The notes under the pieces were generated by a model, which made no database searches, was not told the origin of the DNA, and saw only the letters and a list, made by a program, of their open reading frames with translations. A stretch of 48,770 bases of DNA. It comes from an uncultured Clostridia bacterium. GTDB lineage: Bacteria > Bacillota > Clostridia > Christensenellales > Borkfalkiaceae. This document shows, piece after piece, positions 44,322 through 48,770 of this stretch. Positions within the stretch are counted from its first letter, which is position 1. Each line of letters starts with the position of its first letter. The stretch spans positions 1 to 48,770 of the forward strand of contig CALVWV010000014.1 of assembly GCA_944368065.1 (NCBI GenBank), given 5' to 3'. The translations under genes and the position numbers were made by a program.

Positions 44322-44351
44322 ATTATACAATCAAAAAAAACTTAAAGTCAA
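44322..44351 (-). promoter_or_regulatory. Promoter of rpmH-rnpA-yidD-yidC-jag
   Basis: On minus, TTGACT (44351-44346) and TATAAT (44327-44322) are 18 bases apart. The -35 box overlaps the dnaN stop codon. Confidence 0.75.
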
Positions 44352-45451
44352 GCGTTATTCGCCGTTCTTACGGGTAAAATTAAATATAACACGTCTTTAT
44401 TTTCGGCGTTGGTGCATATGAAGGGCTGCACGTGGCTGTTGAAGGAAAGCGTTATGCGCTCTTCCTCGAGCGCGCCCACAGCCTCGGTTATGAACTTGGA
44501 GTTCATGGCTATTCTTATGTCGTGCCCCTCGACGTCCGCCTTTACCGGCTCCTGAACGTTGCCTATCTCGGAATTTGACGAAATTTCTATCGTTCCCGCC
44601 GAAATGTCGAAAATTATAAGGCTGTTTTTATCCGAACGCACGAGTATTGCCGCGCGCTCTATGCTGCTTTTGAGCGCCGCCTTGTCCACGGTTACCACCG
44701 TAGAAAAATTCTTGGGGATTATGTTTTCCTTTTTTATGAACTCGCCGCCGTACAGCCTCGAAGTGAGGACGGTATCTTCGACGGATACGAGTATCATGCC
44801 GCGCTGAACGAAAATCTGCGTCTCGCCCTCGGCGGGGAGCATCTTTTCAATCTCGTTCAGAGTGCGCGCGGGGCAGATTATGTCCATGTCCGCGGTGGAA
44901 GCCGAAACGGGCGCGGTGATAGTAGCAAGCCTGAACCCGTCGAGCGCGGTAACGCAAACCTTTCCGCCCGATATTACGAACTGGCAGCCCTTTAAATTGG
45001 GTCTGGAATCGTCCGTCGCGCAGCAGAAAGAGGTCGCCGTTATTACTTTTTTGAGGTCCTCCACCTTCATTGTGAAGCTGTTTTCGCTTATGTCCGTGCT
45101 GATTTTGGGGAAGTCCTCCGCAGAAAGCACCTGAAGGAAAGACTGGCTGTCCGCATAGTTTATCTCCATGCGTCCGCCCTCAACCGAAAGGGTTATCTGA
45201 ACGCCTTCAAGCTTTTTTATGAAGTCGGCAAAGTATCTGCCGGGCACGCACGTTTCGCCCTCCTCGTAAACTTCCGCCTTTACCGTCTTCTGAATGGAAA
45301 TTTCTCCGTCGGTCGCGGAAAGAGTGATTCCGTCATTGACGGCGGAAATCTTTATGCACTCCAAAAGGGGCACCGTAGTCCTTACGGCGCAGGCCTTTAC
45401 TACCTTCAGAACGGCTTCTGATAAGTTGATTCCTTCGCAAACTGCTTTCAT
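44348..45451 (-). CDS. dnaN: DNA polymerase III beta subunit (sliding clamp)
   Basis: The 367-residue protein has the three-domain clamp pattern: MKAVCEGINLSEAVLKVVKA and VPLLECIKISA (domain 1), CCATDDSRPNLKGCQF and ALDGFRLA (domain 2), and a C-terminal PVRT end near YLILPVR. It forms the ring that tethers polymerase III. It sits directly beside the origin, pointing away from it, but dnaA is not present upstream. GGGAG precedes the ATG. Confidence 0.97.
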   Translation of the reverse strand: MKAVCEGINLSEAVLKVVKACAVRTTVPLLECIKISAVNDGITLSATDGEISIQKTVKAEVYEEGETCVPGRYFADFIKKLEGVQITLSVEGGRMEINYADSQSFLQVLSAEDFPKISTDISENSFTMKVEDLKKVITATSFCCATDDSRPNLKGCQFVISGGKVCVTALDGFRLATITAPVSASTADMDIICPARTLNEIEKMLPAEGETQIFVQRGMILVSVEDTVLTSRLYGGEFIKKENIIPKNFSTVVTVDKAALKSSIERAAILVRSDKNSLIIFDISAGTIEISSNSEIGNVQEPVKADVEGHDIRIAMNSKFITEAVGALEEERITLSFNSHVQPFICTNAENKDVLYLILPVRTANNA

Positions 45452-45945
45452 GTCTCCCTGCCTTGATTGTTGTTTTTTTATTTATTAAAAGATAATGTAT
45501 GATAGTATTATTATTAGGGGCTGTGGAAATATTGATAACTTCATCCGCTCCGCTAAGAATAATGCGCTGTTATGAATATATAATACCAAATAATAAGGTA
45601 AAAAGCAAGTAAATGAGCTTTTTTTAAAGATTGAGGCGGTGAAATTTTAGGTGGATAACTATGTTTGCAACCTGTGGAAAACTGTGTGCGGCTTTGTGGA
45701 TTGGTGGAGTAAATTTTTTTGAAGTTTTTTGAAATAAAAGGGGTTATTTTGTAAAAACAGCGTTAAAAAAGCAGGTTATCCACAAATATACATGGCTGTT
45801 GAAAAGTTAATGAACATTTCCATAAACGCGCATTTCTGATTAAATTTTGTCCGCAACGGCTTGAAATGGCGGCAAAAACGTGTTATACTTGTAAAAGCAA
45901 AAGAAAGAAAAAAGCAGGTTATCAACTATCAGAGGAGCGTTTTTT
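45452..45945. other. Probable chromosomal replication origin (oriC)
   Basis: The gap between divergent dnaN and rsmG contains one perfect DnaA box TTATCCACA (45776-45784, plus). Near-matches on minus lie at 45650-45658 (TTATCCACC), 45673-45681 (TTTTCCACA), 45695-45703 and 45522-45530, with a weaker plus match at 45919-45927. It has AT-rich, T-run-rich segments suitable for unwinding (45480-45520, 45580-45625, 45710-45770). Gene orientation diverges from here. Confidence 0.85.
45861..45889 (+). promoter_or_regulatory. Promoter of rsmG
   Basis: TTGAAA (45861-45866), a 17-base spacer and TATACT (45884-45889) lie 57 bases before the start codon, inside the origin region. Confidence 0.75.
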
Positions 45946-46623
45946 GTGTATAAAGACGGTTTTTGTCCTACCGATGTCCAGAGCGGAATGCTCGAAGAGT
46001 TCTTTTCGGACGTAAAAAGCTACAACGAAAAGGTAAATTTAACGGCGATTACAGAAAGGGAAGAATTTTTCATAAAGCACATCTGGGACAGCCTTGCGGG
46101 AATTAAGTACTTTCCCGAAAACGCGACTGTGGCAGAGGTCGGTTCCGGCGGCGGCTTCCCTTCGATGCCGTTAAAAATCTGCCGACCCGACTTAAAGTTC
46201 ACCCTGTTTGAAAGCGTTGGCAAAAAATGCGCCTTTCTTTCCGCCGAGGCAGAAAAGCTCGGATTTGAAGACGTCAGGGTAGAAAACCTGCGCGCGGAAG
46301 ACGCCGGCAGGGACGAAAGATGGCGCGAAAAGTTCGGCGTATGCTGCGCGAGGGCGGTAGCGAGGCTGAATACCCTTTTAGAGTACTGCGCCCCCCTCGT
46401 AAAAAAGGGCGGAATATTCATAGCCTACAAGGGCGACGCCGGAGAAGAGATTAAGGAAGCCGAAAGAGCGGCTGAAATTTTAGGAATGAAAATGCAATGC
46501 GCGGAAAAATACGAGCTGCCCGAAGAGGCGGGTGAGCGCACGCTCGTCGTATATAAAAAAATAAAGCCCACCCCGCCGAAATATCCGCGCGGACAGGGCA
46601 AAGAGAGGAAGAATCCGCTTTGA
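45946..46623 (+). CDS. rsmG: 16S rRNA m7G527 methyltransferase RsmG (GidB)
   Basis: The 225-residue SAM enzyme has KVNLTAITEREEFFIKHIWDSL, the SAM loop VAEVGSGGGFPSMPL, RAVARLNTLLEYC and KKGGIFIAYKG. It methylates G527 of 16S rRNA. The start is GTG with GAGGAG upstream. The C-terminal tail (PPKYPRGQGKERKNPL) is the usual RsmG end. Its stop overlaps the next gene by 4 bases. Confidence 0.96.
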   Translation: MYKDGFCPTDVQSGMLEEFFSDVKSYNEKVNLTAITEREEFFIKHIWDSLAGIKYFPENATVAEVGSGGGFPSMPLKICRPDLKFTLFESVGKKCAFLSAEAEKLGFEDVRVENLRAEDAGRDERWREKFGVCCARAVARLNTLLEYCAPLVKKGGIFIAYKGDAGEEIKEAERAAEILGMKMQCAEKYELPEEAGERTLVVYKKIKPTPPKYPRGQGKERKNPL

Positions 46624-47072
46624 AAGAAAATTGTTGCGCATTTACGGGACACAGACAGCTCGGATACGATTTTGACCGCAACCTCTTGACCCGTGTCGTG
46701 GAAGGACTGATAAAGCGCGGCATAGATACTTTTTATTGCGGAATGGCAAAGGGGTTTGACCTTGCTGCGGCGGAGATTGTACTCGGGTACAAGGCTTCAT
46801 GCGGGGTAAAGCTTATTGCCTGCATACCCTACGAAGGCCAGGCGGAGTATTTTTCCTTTTCCGACAAGGAGAGGTACGAAAATATTTTGAACTATTGCGA
46901 CGAAAAGGTTATTTTTTCAAAAAATTATAACCGCTGGTGCATGCACGCCAGAGACAGATATATGGCTGAAAACAGCAGCGTCGTGGTATGTTATTTAAGG
47001 AAGAAAAGCGGCGGAACTTTTTATACGGTAGAGTATGCAAAATCGCTCGGACTTAAAATAATAGAAATCTGA
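46620..47072 (+). CDS. SLOG-domain protein, DUF1273/YpsA-like
   Basis: The 150-residue protein has FTGHRQLGYDFD, CGMAKGFDLAAAEIVL, and CYLRKKSGGTFYTVEYA, the pattern of DUF1273 SLOG proteins. The SLOG fold is a Rossmann-like nucleotide or ligand binder. YpsA is linked to cell division in B. subtilis and relatives, but function is not settled. The start is TTG, overlapping the rsmG stop, so the two are coupled. A terminator follows. Confidence 0.85.
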   Translation: MKENCCAFTGHRQLGYDFDRNLLTRVVEGLIKRGIDTFYCGMAKGFDLAAAEIVLGYKASCGVKLIACIPYEGQAEYFSFSDKERYENILNYCDEKVIFSKNYNRWCMHARDRYMAENSSVVVCYLRKKSGGTFYTVEYAKSLGLKIIEI

Positions 47073-47119
47073 ATTTATTTCTTATTTATATATAATTTTA
47101 ATCAAATGGCAGCATAATT

Positions 47120-47146
47120 TCAGCATTTTTCAATGCTGATTTTTTT
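47120..47146 (+). terminator. Terminator of rsmG-SLOG operon
   Basis: TCAGCAT (47120-47126) pairs with ATGCTGA (47133-47139) and is followed by T7. Confidence 0.85.
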
Positions 47147-48770
47147 ATACTTTTTTATATTTAAAGTTTATATTTGCAGTCTTGTTTTTATAATTTTTAT
47201 TTCCGTTTTTCAATAAATCATTTATTATTTTTAATGTGTTTAAAATAAATTACAAAGCTTAAATATTTTATATTTTTAATTTAATTATGCCGAATAATGG
47301 TATTCAATCAGCCATATTTACAGCCGTATTCTCATAATTTTCATATATTCTAAGTATTTTTTAATAATAAAGGCGTAATAAATAACTGAAATATTATCGC
47401 AATAAATATTAATTATTTTTAATTTATTTTATATTGCCGTCTTTCAGTAAAATCATTTTTTTGTAAAGCGTAATATTAAAAAATTGTTATTGTTTTTTTT
47501 GTTTTTTTAAATATTTTTATCTGCTAAAATTATTAAATTTCAGCTTTTTTTGTGCTTTTCTTTTAAATTATTTTGCCGCAAAAAATATAAAATAATCTGC
47601 AATAATGATTCAATAAAATTATTTAATTTTAATAATATTTCATATTTTTAAATGGCTTAAAATTATAATTAATAACCTTAAATTATGAAGCATTAATAAT
47701 AAATTCAATTCGATAATTTTGCTGTACTCTGTCCGAATTATACTGTCCGTTTTTTGCTCTGCGCAGTTTTCTGTCCGCTGTTTTTTTATCTGCTGTTTAT
47801 TGTCTGCTGTTTTTTTGTACGCTCTATTTCGTGCCGCTTTTATAAAGGTTCATTCCATTGTTTTGTTTACTTCAACAGATTTCTACGAAAAAAATGTGTT
47901 CATTTCAATTACTGTTTTGCCGCAGATTAATTGTACTGAGGATTTGTATGTCTGAACCTGACGTGCATGCTGTTCATTCGCCGCTGCCCGAACTTGTTCA
48001 TCTGCCGTTGACCAGACTTTATTGAATATTTAAAACTTTACGTCTGATGTTTTTTGCTATGTGTAACTCCGCTGCTTTTTTTGCTCTGTGAATTATGTTT
48101 TCTGAGTTCTACATTCTGGTTGTCTCCTCCTTTCATGTTTCAAAAGCTTTATGCTGATGATTATTTTTATCCCCCTCTTTTTCGTGAGGTTTATCCGTCG
48201 TGTGCCTGAACAAGTTTTATCAAAAAATTGTATTTAAGTTCTGCAAATCCTTATAAAAAATAATTTTATACTTTTACTGAACTTAAAATGAATAATTTAA
48301 AATGACAAAGTTGCAATGTCTGGTCTGAAATGTTCAGTCTGAAGCGGCAGTGCAAAACATTTCATACTTTTCTATCCTCTTCTGATTAAGCTCATGGATT
48401 TCTTGCGTTGCTCTTTGAAGGAAAACTTCAAATCTCAGCTTTTGCATTACAGTAATTTTTCAAATCGTACCCCTTTACTGCCGTGCTTAAGCTGCGTCAC
48501 GGATTATTTCTCAGTCTGTTTGTTAATGAGACATTAAGTAAGCTATATAATTTTTTGCCGTGTACGCTTCAGCTTTAAGCTGCTCCTTGCCATCGGTTAT
48601 CTTTAATTTTAGTCAGACTGCCAGCTCCTGACAAATTTTTGTCACGCTCCTTGTATACAACTGTCTGATAACAACATCCCCAAAACGGTATCCATTCAAC
48701 ATAAGCAATAAAATTTTTTCAATCCGCACTTATCATAGCGCAGATTAACATCTGTTATTCTGCGCATTTT
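47147..48770. other. Very AT-rich region without a convincing gene
   Basis: Bases 47150-47700 are extremely AT-rich (the 60 bases from 47401 contain 8 G or C). From about 47700 to the edge G+C rises, the plus strand is pyrimidine-rich, and imperfect CTGCTGTTTTTTT-type repeats occur at 47765-47820. The longest frame (47719-47955, plus, 78 codons) is a by-product of these repeats. On the minus strand an AAAGGAGGAG motif (about 48131-48122) is followed after 11 bases by ATG and then at once by TAG. No RNA family was recognised. Confidence 0.6.

Noticed and set aside
47719..47955. 78-codon plus-strand hydrophobic frame
   Set aside because: It arises from T-rich imperfect repeats, has no Shine-Dalgarno, and resembles no protein known to me.
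47719..48143. Stop-codon recoded gene on the minus strand after a strong Shine-Dalgarno
   Set aside because: The frame after ATG-TAG contains TAG, TAA and TGA, so no single reassignment opens it; decay or noncoding sequence is simpler.

Overview
The window looks like the replication-origin region of an uncultured Gram-positive gut-type Clostridia chromosome, possibly Christensenellales-like. That placement is an inference from gene content: clostridial gene orders, many Shine-Dalgarno sequences, a preQ1-I riboswitch, RicT, DUF4250 and DUF697-type proteins. No rRNA gene is present to place it firmly. Most genes left of about 45.45 kb lie on the minus strand. A cluster of DnaA boxes at 45.5-45.9 kb, with dnaN leaving leftward and rsmG rightward, marks the likely oriC, so leftward genes are co-directional with replication.

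Layout. 0-9.2 kb: the N-terminal part of a MATE exporter, clpB, a Gfo/Idh/MocA oxidoreductase, a gluconate-5-dehydrogenase-like SDR, an NCS2 purine permease and a membrane-anchored DUF2188 protein. 9.3-19.4 kb: an EF-G-like GTPase lacking the catalytic His, then the F1Fo ATP synthase operon in the order a, c, b, delta/alpha fusion, gamma, beta, epsilon. 19.5-26.3 kb: a membrane-anchored XRE regulator, tRNA-Arg(CCG) with a duplicated 3' end, DUF4250, mnmA, a nitroreductase, DUF697, rsmI, a TrmN6-like methyltransferase and a ferredoxin. 26.6-34.8 kb: a decarboxylase-tmk-holB-ricT operon, greA-lysS, and an Lrp-aminotransferase pair with a clear operator. 34.9-41 kb: small proteins, a structured 111-bp repeat pair, a two-domain unknown protein, a GTP-dependent PEP carboxykinase with an AT-hook tail, and queT under a preQ1-I riboswitch. 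41.1-47.1 kb: jag/khpB, yidC, yidD, rnpA, rpmH, dnaN, oriC, rsmG and a SLOG protein. 47.1-48.8 kb: very AT-rich sequence with no convincing gene.

The most striking feature is the ATP synthase. There is no separate delta gene. A delta-type C-terminal domain is fused to the N-terminus of alpha, so each F1 head would carry three copies. The b subunit has an imperfect duplication of its C-terminal, delta-contacting segment, and the c subunit has a signal peptide plus an acidic linker. Together these suggest a re-engineered peripheral stalk. I know of no description of this arrangement, but I could not search for one.

Other points of interest are the PEPCK AT-hook tail, a set of lysine- or arginine-rich tails on otherwise ordinary proteins, dnaN beside the origin without dnaA, terminator-like hairpins placed between promoter and gene for atp and rpmH, and several perfect GC-rich palindromes between genes.
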